The notes below the pieces were generated by a model. It saw only the letters and a list, made by a program, of their open reading frames with translations. It had not been told where the DNA came from and ran no database searches. The position numbers and the translations under genes were made by a program. Positions 28,129 to 38,966 of a stretch of DNA of 64,000 nt are shown here, piece after piece. Numbering within the stretch: position 1 is the stretch's first letter; each line of letters opens with the position of its first letter. Origin of the DNA: Deinococcus fonticola (GTDB lineage Bacteria > Deinococcota > Deinococci > Deinococcales > Deinococcaceae); assembly GCF_004634215.1 (NCBI RefSeq), contig NZ_SMMH01000014.1, positions 1-64,000 of the forward strand, in the 5' to 3' direction.

Positions 28129-29748
28129 ATGGAAGTGAAGTCCCTGGGTGACGTTCACCTGCAAATCAACGGGTGGCTTGACCGGTACAATTCCTCGCAC
28201 GTGGACGTGGCTGCGCTGCTGTGCGACCGCCACGACCCGCAGAAAAGAGCCCTGAACTTCGAGAGTGCCGCCGGGCGCGTGGAAAGCCTCAGCTACGGTG
28301 AACTGCAGGAGAAATCCAGGCGTTTTGCCAGCGTGCTGCGCGGCCTGGGCATCGAAAAAGGCGACCGGGTGGCCTTGCTGCTCCCCAAGACGTCCGAACT
28401 GCTGATCGCAGCGGTGGCGCTGTGGCAGCTGGGGGCCGTTTACATTCCCCTGTTCACCGCCTTCGGCCCGGAAGCGGTGGAGGTGCGCGTGGAGGACTCC
28501 GGTGCGAAGGTCATCCTGACCGACAACACCAACTGCCCCAAACTGAACGGCGTGCAGGGCCGATCCATCGTGAACATCGACGACCGCGAAGGGCAGGGCG
28601 TAGGCGAGGACATCCCCTTCCACGCCAGCCTGAAACGCGCCGACCCGCTGGACGAGAACACCACAACGGACGGGAAAGACATGCTGGTGCTGCTGTACAC
28701 CTCCGGCACCACGGGGCAGCCCAAGGGCGTGAAAGTGCCCGTGCATGCCCTGGCCACCTTCGAGTCCTATATGCGCTTTGCGCTGGACGTGCGCGAGGAC
28801 GACATGTTCTGGAACATGGCCGACCCCGGCTGGGCCTACGGCCTGTACTACGGCCTCCTGGGGCCGCTGCTGCTGGGCCAGACCATCATGTACTACCAGG
28901 GCGCCTTCGACCCTGCCAGGGCCATTGAGATCATGCGGCGCTACGAAATCACCAACTTTGCCAGTGCGCCCACCGCTTACCGGGTGTTCCGCAGCGCCCA
29001 CCTCGGCAAACCCGAGGGATTGAAGCTGCGCGTGGCCTCCAGCGCCGGGGAACCGCTCAACCCCGAACTGTACCATTGGGCCAGAGAAACACTGGGGGTG
29101 GAACTGTTCGACCACTTCGGGCAAACCGAACTGGGCATGGCGATCTGCAACCACCACCACCCTGCATTGAGCCGCAGCATCAAGCCCGGCAGCATGGGGC
29201 AGGCCATGCCCGGCTTCCGCGTGGTGATTCTGGACGATCACGGCAACGAGCAAGGCGACGGCGTGGAAGGCCACCTCGCCATCGACCGCCACGCCTCGCC
29301 GCTGTGCATTTTCCAGGAGTACTACAACGCCCCGGACCGGACCGCCGAGCGCCTGATGCACCACGGACGCTACTACCTGGCCGGGGACAACGCCAGCCGC
29401 GATCATGAGGGTAACTACTTCTTCAGCGGGCGCGGGGACGACATCATCCTCAGCGCGGGTTACCGCATCGGGCCATTCGAGGTCGAGAGCGCCCTGGTGC
29501 ACCACCCCGCCGTGGCGGAGGCCGCCGTGGTCGGCAAACCCGACGAACTCAAGGGCGAAATCGTGAAAGCCCACGTGGTGCTGAAACCCGGTCAGGAAGC
29601 TACCGACGCCTTGAAAGAAGAACTCTCGCTGTTCGTGAAACAGAAACTCGCCGCACACGCCTACCCGCGCGAGATCGTGTTCGTGGATCAGCTTCCCAAG
29701 ACGCCCAGCGGTAAAATCCAGCGCTTCCTGCTGCGGGCACAGGCGTAA
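28129..29748 (+). CDS. Acyl-CoA synthetase (AMP-forming)
   Basis: A 539-residue ANL-superfamily enzyme that activates a carboxylic acid to its CoA thioester through an adenylate. It has the P-loop YTSGTTGQPKGV, the A5 region FDHFGQTELG, YYLAGDNAS with SGRGDDIILSAGYRIGPFEVE, and the catalytic lysine in PKTPSGKIQR. The overall pattern is nearest to acetyl/medium-chain acyl-CoA synthetases. CAGGAGGG precedes the ATG at 28129, deciding against an upstream ATG at 28066. A palindrome sits over the leader. Confidence 0.93.
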   Translation: MEVKSLGDVHLQINGWLDRYNSSHVDVAALLCDRHDPQKRALNFESAAGRVESLSYGELQEKSRRFASVLRGLGIEKGDRVALLLPKTSELLIAAVALWQLGAVYIPLFTAFGPEAVEVRVEDSGAKVILTDNTNCPKLNGVQGRSIVNIDDREGQGVGEDIPFHASLKRADPLDENTTTDGKDMLVLLYTSGTTGQPKGVKVPVHALATFESYMRFALDVREDDMFWNMADPGWAYGLYYGLLGPLLLGQTIMYYQGAFDPARAIEIMRRYEITNFASAPTAYRVFRSAHLGKPEGLKLRVASSAGEPLNPELYHWARETLGVELFDHFGQTELGMAICNHHHPALSRSIKPGSMGQAMPGFRVVILDDHGNEQGDGVEGHLAIDRHASPLCIFQEYYNAPDRTAERLMHHGRYYLAGDNASRDHEGNYFFSGRGDDIILSAGYRIGPFEVESALVHHPAVAEAAVVGKPDELKGEIVKAHVVLKPGQEATDALKEELSLFVKQKLAAHAYPREIVFVDQLPKTPSGKIQRFLLRAQA

Positions 29749-29760
29749 GAGAAGGGCAAG

Positions 29761-29810
29761 AAAAACCCCTCCAGAACGGCCTTTGAAGCCGGTTTGTAGA
29801 GGGGTTCTCT
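29761..29810. terminator. Bidirectional terminator
   Basis: Stem AACCCCTC (29764-29771) and GAGGGGTT (29799-29806), with a weaker inner pairing and A- and T-rich ends. It serves the convergent acyl-CoA synthetase and gltX genes. Confidence 0.8.
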
Positions 29811-29822
29811 ATTTGCCGGAAG

Positions 29823-31244
29823 TTACTTGACGGCTTTCTCGACGCGCCTGACCACGCGCTCCTGCCCCAGCGCGGCCAGCATGTCCGGCAGGTCCGGGCT
29901 TTCCATGGTGCCGGCCACGGCGGCGCGGACGGGCGGCATGACCTTGCCCATTTTCAGTCCCTTCTCCTCGGCGTAATCGTGGAACATCTGCTTGATGCCG
30001 GGCGCGTCGAAGGTGGGCAGGTTCTTGAGTTTCGCGGCGAGTTCCGGCAACAGTTCCTGCGCGTCGTCGAGGGCTTTCTGGGCTTTTTCGTTCACCTCGA
30101 AGTCGTCCGACCAGAAGTAGGGGGTCTTCTCCATGAACTCGCTGAACACCTCGATGCGCGGCGTCATGAGTTTGACCACCGAGCGGAAGTAGCCGTCGTT
30201 CGGCAGGTCGGTCTTGTGCTGCGCCAGGAAGTCGTGCAGGCGCCTGGCCACCTCTTCTTCACTCAGCACTTCGCGCAGGTACTTGCCGTTGTACCAGCGC
30301 AGCTTGGCCAGGTCGAACACCGGGCCGCCCAGGGTCACGTCCTCCAGCTTGAAAACGCGCTGCAATTCGGCCAGATCGAAAATCTCCTTGCCTTCCGGGT
30401 GCGTCCAGCCCATGGTCGCCAGGAAGTTCAGCAGGGCCTCGGGCAGGAACCCCTGATTCATGTACCACTCGACGCTGGTCGGGTTTTTGCGCTTGCTGAT
30501 CTTGGATTTATCGCTGTTTCGCAGCAGCGGCATGTGCGCGAAGACGGGCTGGGGCCACCCGAAAGCGCGGTACAGCAGGACGTGAACGGGCGTGCTGGTG
30601 ATCCATTCCTCGGCGCGAACCACGTGCGTCACGCCCATGAGTTTGTCGTCCACGACGTTCGCCAGGTGGTAGGTGGGGAACCCGTCGGCTTTCAGCAGCA
30701 CCTTGTCGTCGATTTCGCGGTTGGCAAAGTGGATGGGGTCGCGCAGCAGGTCATTCACCACAGTTTCGCCTTCCAGTGGCGTTTTCAGGCGGATCACGGC
30801 GGCTTCACCCGCGTCCACGCGCTTCTGTGCCTCGGCGGGGGCAAGGTCACGGCTGGGCACGGCAATCACGCGCCCTTCCTTTTGCGCCACTTCCCGCAGG
30901 GCCGCCAGTTCCTCCGAGGACTCGAAGGCGTAGTAGGCGTGGCCCGCTTCCACCAGCTTGCGGGCGTACTCACCGTACAGCTCCGTGCGCTCGGACTGGC
31001 GGTAAGGGCCGTTCGGGCCGTCCTGAAGCGGCGACTCGTCGGGCGTGAGGCCCAGCCACTGCATCATCTGAAAAATGCGTTTCTCGCTGTCCGGGACGTA
31101 GCGGTTGCGGTCCGTGTCCTCGATGCGCAGAATGAATTTTCCGCCCTGCTGGTGGGCCAGGGTGTGGTTGAACAGGCCTATATACGCGGTGCCGACGTGC
31201 GGGTCACCGGTGGGACTGGGAGCAATGCGGGTCACGACAGACAT
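29823..31244 (-). CDS. gltX: Glutamyl-tRNA synthetase
   Basis: A 473-residue class I synthetase charging tRNA-Glu. RIAPSPTGDPHVGTAY holds the HIGH-type motif (HVGT, residues 16-19), and KSKISKRKNPT the KMSKS-type motif. The C-terminal anticodon-binding region is complete. The start ATG at 31244 lies seven bases after TATTCT; a GTG-less longer reading upstream adds no family residues. Confidence 0.97.
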   Translation of the reverse strand: MSVVTRIAPSPTGDPHVGTAYIGLFNHTLAHQQGGKFILRIEDTDRNRYVPDSEKRIFQMMQWLGLTPDESPLQDGPNGPYRQSERTELYGEYARKLVEAGHAYYAFESSEELAALREVAQKEGRVIAVPSRDLAPAEAQKRVDAGEAAVIRLKTPLEGETVVNDLLRDPIHFANREIDDKVLLKADGFPTYHLANVVDDKLMGVTHVVRAEEWITSTPVHVLLYRAFGWPQPVFAHMPLLRNSDKSKISKRKNPTSVEWYMNQGFLPEALLNFLATMGWTHPEGKEIFDLAELQRVFKLEDVTLGGPVFDLAKLRWYNGKYLREVLSEEEVARRLHDFLAQHKTDLPNDGYFRSVVKLMTPRIEVFSEFMEKTPYFWSDDFEVNEKAQKALDDAQELLPELAAKLKNLPTFDAPGIKQMFHDYAEEKGLKMGKVMPPVRAAVAGTMESPDLPDMLAALGQERVVRRVEKAVK

Positions 31245-31314
31245 AAGGCACAGAATACGGCGCGGCAACGCAAACTGGACGGCGCAGCTGCCCCGGCGCC
31301 CCTACACTGAACCC

Positions 31315-31827
31315 ATGCGAACCCTGACGGCCCTCCTGACTGGTGCCACTGTCCTGGTCGGCGCGGCGCTGGCGCAGTCGCCCTCACCGGTTCCTCCGTC
31401 CAGTTTGCCTATTCAGGCCATTCCGAATGGCCCGGACATCGACCTCGGCGGAAGTTACGTGGGCCGCCTCGTAGGGTACAACAACCAGTCCGCACTGCTG
31501 GACATTCAGCTGGAGGTGAACGGCCACGAGGTCACCGCTGCTCTGCTGAACCGCACGGATCGGAAGATCTACCGGGCCACCGGAACCCGCAGTGTGTTTC
31601 CGGGCAGTCCAGTGGTGGTGAACCTGCTGGGCACGTCCGGGCAGGGCAGCCCTTGTGAGGGCGGTGCGGCGGAGTGGTACATCGTGACGGCCACGTTCGT
31701 TTCCGCCAGTGCAACTACCGGGGCAGGCGGGCGTGGCACCGTCCAGCGCATGATCTGCGACCCCCTGGCCCGGCAGTTTCGACCAGACAACCTCAACAGC
31801 GGCTCACTGGAAATCGTCCGGAAATAG
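31315..31827 (+). CDS. Secreted protein, member 1 of a three-gene paralogous family
   Basis: A 170-residue protein with a signal peptide (MRTLTALLTGATVLVGAALAQ). The mature part shares GPDIDLGGSYVGRLVGYNNQ and SALLD with the protein at 33238 (NQSALLD identical), plus a TGTRSVFPGSPVVVN block. Two conserved cysteines (SPCEGG and MICDP) probably form a disulfide, and it ends SGSLEIVRK. No known family. TACACT lies six bases before the ATG (leaderless). It sits next to gltX, transcribed away from it. Confidence 0.78.
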   Translation: MRTLTALLTGATVLVGAALAQSPSPVPPSSLPIQAIPNGPDIDLGGSYVGRLVGYNNQSALLDIQLEVNGHEVTAALLNRTDRKIYRATGTRSVFPGSPVVVNLLGTSGQGSPCEGGAAEWYIVTATFVSASATTGAGGRGTVQRMICDPLARQFRPDNLNSGSLEIVRK

Positions 31828-31961
31828 CCTGAGCTGCTAAAACATCCAGCGTCTGCCCCAGGCCCATTTGTGCGCTTAGCCAGAGGATAGGGCGAGGGAA
31901 GCCCACTTTTCTAGCGGCTGGCTGACGTTCTCGTTGCGCGCGCCTGCCTATGCTCTGGCGC

Positions 31962-33191
31962 ATGGCGAGCAGCGAGAAGATTCAGGTTCCGGTAATCCTG
32001 TGGCACCCGGACGGGCAACGCGTGGCCGTGCAAGGGCGGGAGTTCCCGCGGCTGGAAGTCGAGCGGCATGGCAATCTGAAAAAAACCGTGCAGGAAACGT
32101 GGCAGCTGACCTCCTGGGAGTTACATGATGCCGGCATCGCCTTCGGCATGACGGGGACGCCCCGCCTGCTGGCCCTGTCCGGCGAATTACCGCCTCACCT
32201 GAGCTGGCTGGAAAAAGACCCGCCACCCCTTCCCTTCGAGCAGGTGTGGCAGCGTCCGGACTGGCAGGTGTGCGTCAGGCGTCGACTGGAACAGGCGGGC
32301 GTGCAGGCGACCGACTTCACCTCAGTTCACAGCCATGACCTGACCAGCATCGTCCGTGCCCAGACTCCAGCGGGCGAAGTGTTCCTCAAAACCTCGTCCA
32401 CACCGGACGAAATGCGATTTACAGAGTATATCGCCGCAGCTTTTCCGAACGTGTGCCCTCCCCTGCTGGCCTGTCAGGTGCAGGAGGGCTGGCAGGTAAC
32501 GGCGTCCGGTGGGCAGCTGCTGGACGCGGTGGCCGACTTGACGGCGTGGCAACAGGCCATCCGGCGACTGACCAAATTTCAGCAGTCGGCGCAGGCATCC
32601 AGGCTGGCGGCGCTGGGGGCCAGGGCTTATCCCCTTGAGGAGATGCGCGAGCGTATCCCGGCCTTCCTGAGCGACACGCCCCTTCTGAGGTCATGGGGGG
32701 TGCCAGAGGAGAACATCCAGGCGCTCCAGGGCGCGCAGCCCACCATCCGGCAGGCCCTGGAAAAGCTGGCGGCGCTGAAGCTGCCCGACCTGCCCGCGCA
32801 CGGAGACGCCCACCCCCGCAACGCCCTTTACGGCGAACGCGGGAGTGTGTGGTTCGACTGGAGTGAAACCCTGAGCGCCGCCCACCCCTTCATGGATCTG
32901 GGGTGGTTCCTGGGTTTCACGCTGCACCCGGCCCGCCAGACCCTTCCTGTCCGGCAGACGCATCCGGAACTCGAAGCGCACCTCATCCAGAGCGTCCTCA
33001 GGGCTTTTGACCTTCCCGCCACGCAAGCGCCCCTGCTCGGAACCGCCATGACGCTGGCCTCCCTGCACCGCGCCGTGGTGTACGACGAGAAATTCAGGGA
33101 GTGGCAGGGCAATGTTCCCGGCTGGCGGCCCAATTACGTGCCCTTCGCCCTGCGGCAGGCGGCACGGGAACTGACGCGGCTCAGGGCATGA
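31962..33191 (+). CDS. Phosphotransferase-fold (APH/choline kinase-like) protein
   Basis: A 409-residue protein. The C-terminal part has the kinase catalytic loop LPAHGDAHPRNALY and the metal segment VWFDWSE, as in aminoglycoside phosphotransferase-like enzymes. Residues about 1-110 form a separate domain starting with a Nudix-like EVERHGNLKKTVQETW but lacking a Nudix box. Substrate unknown. TATGCT seven bases before the ATG at 31962 excludes the upstream ATG at 31950, which lies inside the -10. It interrupts the three-paralogue set. Confidence 0.78.
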   Translation: MASSEKIQVPVILWHPDGQRVAVQGREFPRLEVERHGNLKKTVQETWQLTSWELHDAGIAFGMTGTPRLLALSGELPPHLSWLEKDPPPLPFEQVWQRPDWQVCVRRRLEQAGVQATDFTSVHSHDLTSIVRAQTPAGEVFLKTSSTPDEMRFTEYIAAAFPNVCPPLLACQVQEGWQVTASGGQLLDAVADLTAWQQAIRRLTKFQQSAQASRLAALGARAYPLEEMRERIPAFLSDTPLLRSWGVPEENIQALQGAQPTIRQALEKLAALKLPDLPAHGDAHPRNALYGERGSVWFDWSETLSAAHPFMDLGWFLGFTLHPARQTLPVRQTHPELEAHLIQSVLRAFDLPATQAPLLGTAMTLASLHRAVVYDEKFREWQGNVPGWRPNYVPFALRQAARELTRLRA

Positions 33192-33237
33192 CCCATTTCT
33201 GCACTTGACTTGCTTTCCGGGAAAGTACGCTGAAGGC

Positions 33238-33705
33238 ATGAAACGGTTGATCGGTTTGCCCCTCCTGGCCCTGGTGGCCCTGCTGCCCGCCTGCGCCTGG
33301 GACCCCATTCCGCGCGGGCCGAACATCAACGTGAACGGCACGTACCTGGGCCGCATTGTCGGCAGCAACAACCAGTCGGCGCTGCTGGACGTGACGGTGG
33401 TCGAGAAGAACCTGAACGTCACGGCCACGGTGACCAGCCGAACCACCCAGGAGACGTTCACCATGCTGGGGACGCGCAGCGTGTACGACGCCAGCCCCGT
33501 GCGGGTGAACGTGATGACCAGCCTGGGTGCGGGAAGCCGTTGTGCCGGCGGTGTTCAGGAGAGGTACGGCGTGGACGTCAGTTTCTACAAAGACAAAAAG
33601 GATGTCGGGGTGGGTAACGTGACGCATGAGGTGTGCAACGCCAGCACCGGGCAGTTCGAGCACAGCAGCGTCAACAGCGGAGCGCTGGAACTCACGCGGA
33701 AGTAA
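33238..33705 (+). CDS. Lipoprotein, member 2 of a three-gene paralogous family
   Basis: A 155-residue lipoprotein: the signal LLALVALLPAC gives a lipobox LPAC. It shares GPNINVNGTYLGRIVGSNNQ, SALLD, LGTRSVYDASPVRVN, two cysteines (SRCAGG, HEVCNA) and an SGALELTRK end with the proteins at 31315 and 33771. TACGCT lies six bases before the ATG. Function unknown; the conserved core suggests a small beta-rich domain held by a disulfide. Confidence 0.78.
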   Translation: MKRLIGLPLLALVALLPACAWDPIPRGPNINVNGTYLGRIVGSNNQSALLDVTVVEKNLNVTATVTSRTTQETFTMLGTRSVYDASPVRVNVMTSLGAGSRCAGGVQERYGVDVSFYKDKKDVGVGNVTHEVCNASTGQFEHSSVNSGALELTRK

Positions 33706-33770
33706 GGCGGCCAGGCCGTGCATGAGAGGCCTTCCCATCCAACCGCCAGAATGGCCGGGTACGGTGGGGC

Positions 33771-34229
33771 ATGACCTTGAAAGTGGCGTTTCCCGTGCTC
33801 GTATCGGCGGTGCTGGTGGGGTGTGGCATTCCCATTCCGAACGGCGTGAACCTGGACATTCCGGGGCCGTACGCGGCCAGCGTGAGGGGCCTGCAGGGCC
33901 AGGACGCGTACGAGGTGGTCATCAGCACGCAGGGCCTGAGCGCGTCGGCCACGTTCCGGCACCGCCTGAGCGGGCAGCAGTTCACCCTGACCGGCCAGCG
34001 CAGCAGTGAAGGGGCCACGCCCGTGCAACTCAACCTGACCGGCTACGCCGGCAGCGGCAGCGTGTGCCAGGGCGGCGCGACTGACTACTTCACGTCCTCG
34101 TTCACGTTCTACGCCTCGAAGCCCGGCAAGGCTTACGGGAACCTGTGGCGGGAAAGTTGTGACGCGGCTTCCAAAGAATTCCGCATCAACCCGGCCGGCG
34201 CAGGCGTGCTGGAGTTAACGAAAGGGTAA
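33771..34229 (+). CDS. Lipoprotein, member 3 of a three-gene paralogous family
   Basis: A 152-residue lipoprotein with lipobox LVGC (Cys18). It is the most diverged of the three: GVNLDIPGPYAASVRGLQGQ, LTGQRSSEGATPVQLN, two cysteines (SVCQGG, RESCDA) and the end GAGVLELTKG align with the other two. It lies 65 bases after member 2 with its own TACGGT box five bases before the ATG. Confidence 0.75.
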   Translation: MTLKVAFPVLVSAVLVGCGIPIPNGVNLDIPGPYAASVRGLQGQDAYEVVISTQGLSASATFRHRLSGQQFTLTGQRSSEGATPVQLNLTGYAGSGSVCQGGATDYFTSSFTFYASKPGKAYGNLWRESCDAASKEFRINPAGAGVLELTKG

Positions 34230-34321
34230 GCCTCTGGCAAACATCATCCAGGGGCAAAAACCCATGTCAGCGCCTCTTCTGACGGCGACCGGAAAGCTGG
34301 GGCGGTGTTCGCTGTACAGGT

Positions 34322-35974
34322 TCAGCGTTTGACTTCGTCCCGGCCGCGGGCGACGTCGCGGATATTGCGGCGGCCAAACGCGTGGGCGAGTTCCCGTTCG
34401 CTCAGGCGCAGGGTGGTGGGGCGACCGTGCGGGCAGGCCCAGGGCTGCTCGCAGGCGCTCAGGGCACTCAGGACGTGTTCGGCGCGCCCGTGATCGAGCA
34501 TGCCGGCTTTCAGGGCCGGGGCGCAGGCGAGGCGGCCCAGCACCTCGCGCCGGGGATCGGGGTGCTCGCCCAGCGCGGCTTCCACGATCTGCTCGTGCAG
34601 GCGGGGAACCGGCAGGGTAGCCAGGGTGGCGGGCAGCGTGCGCAGGCGGGCCAGACCCGCGCCGAAGTCTTCCAGCGTCAGGCCCCAGCGGCGTAACCCC
34701 TCGCCCCTTTCGTGCAGACGGGCGGTCTGCTCGGGTGTCAGGTGCAACAGCTCCGGCTGCGGCAGTTCCAGCGCGGGCGCAGCCTCCAGTTCGCGCGTCA
34801 ACTGCTCGTACAGCGCGCGTTCGTGCGCGGCGTGCGCGTCGATGACCCACAGGTCACCTTCGCCCTGGGCCAGCAGGTACAACTCCTGATAAATGCCGAC
34901 CAGCGTCAGTTCAGGAAAATTCCGGGCGTTGACGGGCGCCCCCGTTTCCGGAGCGGCGCTCAGGGCGGGGGCCAGGCGTGCCAGCGGGTGCTCGGCCAGC
35001 GCGGCGGCCACGGCCTCACGCACGCGGGCACTCACGCCGGGCAGATCTGCCAGGGCCACCACCTGCTTGGCCGGGTGGACATTCGGGTTGTGGTCTTCAG
35101 GGGCGACCGACAGGTCCAGCACGCACAGCGGCGCCACCCCGGCCGGCAGCAGCTCCGCAAAGCCTTCAATGACGGCCCTTTCCAGTTCGGGCGGCGCCTG
35201 AATGGGCCGGCCGTTGACGCTGAAGTGCATGCGGTCACGCCGGGCGCGGGTCAGCTCCGGGCGCGACACCACGCCCCGGACGCCGCCCTGGTGGACATTC
35301 AGCACGCGGTTGGCACTCAGTGCACCGTACACGCTGGCCACGGCCCCCCGGTGGTCGGCGGGGGCGTGGGTCAGGCGGGCTTCGCCGTCCACCGTCAGTT
35401 TCCAGTGCAGCCCCGGGTGGTGCAGCACGTAGCGCCCCACCAGCGTGGTGATTTCCCGCGCCTCGGTATTCGGGCTGGCCTGCGTGCGCAGCCGCGCGGG
35501 CAACCCGGCGAAAAGGTGGCGCACCTGAACCGTCGTCCCGGCCGGCGCCGAGGTGCGCGACACCGTGATGTGCTCGCCGTGCGCCAGCACCTCTGAGGCG
35601 CCCACCTGGGCCGCGGGCCGGGTCACCAGCCCCAACTCGCCCGCCTGCGCCGCCGCCCACAACGCCTCTCCACGAAAGCCCAGTGTGGTCACGTGATCCA
35701 CGGCCCGGATGTCCGGTTGCAGTTTGCTGGTGGCGTGCCGCACCGCCGCGAGCTGCACCGAATCGGCGGGAATACCGCAGCCGTTGTCGCGCACCTGCAC
35801 CAGTTTCAGGCCTCCGCCCGCAAGCTCCACTTCAATGCGGGTCGCCCCGGCGTCCAGCGCGTTTTCGACCAGTTCGCGCACCACGTCCAGCGGGCGCGAC
35901 ACCACCTCGCCCGCCGCGATCAGGCGCGCCACGTGGGCGGGCAGAACATGAATAGCTGGGGCCACCTGCGTCAT
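34322..35974 (-). CDS. mutL: DNA mismatch repair protein MutL, endonuclease type
   Basis: A 550-residue MutL. The N-terminal GHKL ATPase shows AAGEVVSRPLDVVRELVENALDAG, the DNGCGI loop and GFRGEAL. The C-terminal domain keeps DAHAAHERALYE, a variant of DQHA(x)2E(x)4E with Q replaced by A, plus CPHGRP, so the metal endonuclease site looks present. This fits a bacterium lacking MutH. The ATG at 35974 is preferred: a GTG at 35983 would directly abut the TATGCT box. mutS is not in the window. Confidence 0.95.
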   Translation of the reverse strand: MTQVAPAIHVLPAHVARLIAAGEVVSRPLDVVRELVENALDAGATRIEVELAGGGLKLVQVRDNGCGIPADSVQLAAVRHATSKLQPDIRAVDHVTTLGFRGEALWAAAQAGELGLVTRPAAQVGASEVLAHGEHITVSRTSAPAGTTVQVRHLFAGLPARLRTQASPNTEAREITTLVGRYVLHHPGLHWKLTVDGEARLTHAPADHRGAVASVYGALSANRVLNVHQGGVRGVVSRPELTRARRDRMHFSVNGRPIQAPPELERAVIEGFAELLPAGVAPLCVLDLSVAPEDHNPNVHPAKQVVALADLPGVSARVREAVAAALAEHPLARLAPALSAAPETGAPVNARNFPELTLVGIYQELYLLAQGEGDLWVIDAHAAHERALYEQLTRELEAAPALELPQPELLHLTPEQTARLHERGEGLRRWGLTLEDFGAGLARLRTLPATLATLPVPRLHEQIVEAALGEHPDPRREVLGRLACAPALKAGMLDHGRAEHVLSALSACEQPWACPHGRPTTLRLSERELAHAFGRRNIRDVARGRDEVKR

Positions 35975-36108
35975 TCTGTTCACAGCATATCAAGTAGGCG
36001 AGGCCGGGAATGTGGTCGGAGAAAGCCCGGCAGACCTGCACGCAGGCGGACAGTTACTGCCCTCCTGTTTCTCTTCTGCGCCATCACCACAAATCTTTTC
36101 CAACCCCC

Positions 36109-36465
36109 TTACGCCTCCAGCAATTCCACCTGCCGGCCGTCCGGGTCCTGCACGAAGGCCATGTCACGTCCGCCGGGGCTGGGTTGCAGGTCGCGGGTGA
36201 CGTTCACGCCTGCGGCCCGGAGCTGGGGCAGCAGGTCGCGCAAACCGGTGACGTAAACGGCGATGTGCTCGGGCCAGTGCGGGTGAACCTGCGGGGTTTC
36301 GCCTGCGATCTGGAAGAACTGGAGTTTGCCTTCGCCCAGCCGCAGCACACCCCGGCGATACCCTTCATGCGTCAGGATGTCCTTTTCGGTCACGCCGCCC
36401 AGCCGCCCGTAAAAGGCGAGGGTGGCGCTCAGGTCGCGGGTGATGAAGGAGACGTGCTTGAGCAT
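36109..36465 (-). CDS. VOC/glyoxalase-family protein
   Basis: A 118-residue single-module vicinal-oxygen-chelate protein: MLKHVSFITRDLSATLAFYGRLGG at the start, HIAVYV and a final FVQDPDGRQVELLEA with the metal-binding Glu. Substrate unknown; glyoxalase I, thiol transferase or dioxygenase members look alike. TACCCT lies six bases before the ATG. A stronger promoter-terminator pair lies upstream (36497-36558). Confidence 0.88.
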   Translation of the reverse strand: MLKHVSFITRDLSATLAFYGRLGGVTEKDILTHEGYRRGVLRLGEGKLQFFQIAGETPQVHPHWPEHIAVYVTGLRDLLPQLRAAGVNVTRDLQPSPGGRDMAFVQDPDGRQVELLEA

Positions 36466-36496
36466 GCGCTCAGGGTAACGTGGAGAGGCAGAAAAT

Positions 36497-36558
36497 AAAA
36501 AACCCGCCTTCTCTGGCGGTGATAATAAAAAGATAGCCCGTTATGCGCGAAAAGTCAA
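36497..36558 (-). promoter_or_regulatory. Promoter immediately followed by a terminator
   Basis: On the minus strand, TTGACT (36558-36553), a 17-base spacer and TATCTT (36535-36530) make a good promoter. The predicted start (near 36523) leads straight into the hairpin CCGCC/GGCGG (36519-36504) and six Ts (36502-36497). Transcripts would be about 27 bases unless the hairpin is bypassed. It could attenuate the VOC gene. Confidence 0.55.
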
Positions 36559-36654
36559 ATTCATGCGCCGCATCGAAAAAAGTGTGTGTCAGCGCCGGAA
36601 ATGACAAGAGCCTGAGAGCTGGCGCTGCATAAGACCTCTCCCCTATCCTGGGGC

Positions 36655-37275
36655 ATGTTCCTGCTGCGCCCTCCGACACCGGCCCAGACCGAACAGTTCC
36701 TGACGGCACAGCGGGCGCTGAAGGCCACCAGTTACCGTGAACTCTGCGCGACCCGTGAGGGACAGTGCCCGGTGGGCTACCTGTCCGATCAGCACCGCTT
36801 CGTGCTGGGCGCCGGAGAGGCGTACTTCCGGCGGGCGGTGGCGGCCCTGCGCTCGTGGCAGGTCTTCGAGACGCCTTGGGTGACCCTGCTGAACCCGGAC
36901 GCGCCGTTCGAGGTGGGCGCCACGCTGGCGCTGCTGGTGCGCCACCTGGGGTTTTACAGCCTGATCGGCAACCGCGTGGTGTACCTGCTCGACGAGGAGC
37001 GCCGGGTGGGGTTCGGGTACGGCACGTTGGAAGGGCACGCGTTCGCGGGCGAGGAACGTTTTGTGGTGGAGTGGTTGCCGACCGGTGAAGTGGTGTTCGA
37101 GCTCTTCGCGTTCTCGCGCCCGGCCCTGCCGCTGGCACGGGTGGGGCAGCCGGTGGTGCGGCGGTTTCAGGCGGCAGGTGCGGCGCAGTACGGCGCAGCG
37201 ATGGTGCGGGCGGTGCAGGGGCCTGAAGCGTCTCCTCATGATCCAGATGGGGGAAACGCTTCCAGCATGCCCTGA
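36655..37275 (+). CDS. DUF1990 protein
   Basis: A 206-residue protein. The C-terminal half has the DUF1990 marks: [31 protein letters not shown] and [13 protein letters not shown]. The N-terminus ([15 protein letters not shown]) is also family-like. Function unknown. TATCCT lies five bases before the ATG (leaderless). The trehalose synthase gene follows after 14 bases but has its own TACACT box. Confidence 0.87.
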   Translation: MFLLRPPTPAQTEQFLTAQRALKATSYRELCATREGQCPVGYLSDQHRFVLGAGEAYFRRAVAALRSWQVFETPWVTLLNPDAPFEVGATLALLVRHLGFYSLIGNRVVYLLDEERRVGFGYGTLEGHAFAGEERFVVEWLPTGEVVFELFAFSRPALPLARVGQPVVRRFQAAGAAQYGAAMVRAVQGPEASPHDPDGGNASSMP

Positions 37276-37289
37276 ACTACACTCTGGGC

Positions 37290-38966
<1,677 letters not shown>

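Noticed and set aside
29979..31310. 443-codon plus-strand frame opposite gltX
   Set aside because: Antisense shadow of glutamyl-tRNA synthetase.
35193..35983. MutL starting at GTG 35983
   Set aside because: The GTG directly follows the TATGCT box and could not be transcribed from it; ATG 35974 keeps the whole ATPase domain.
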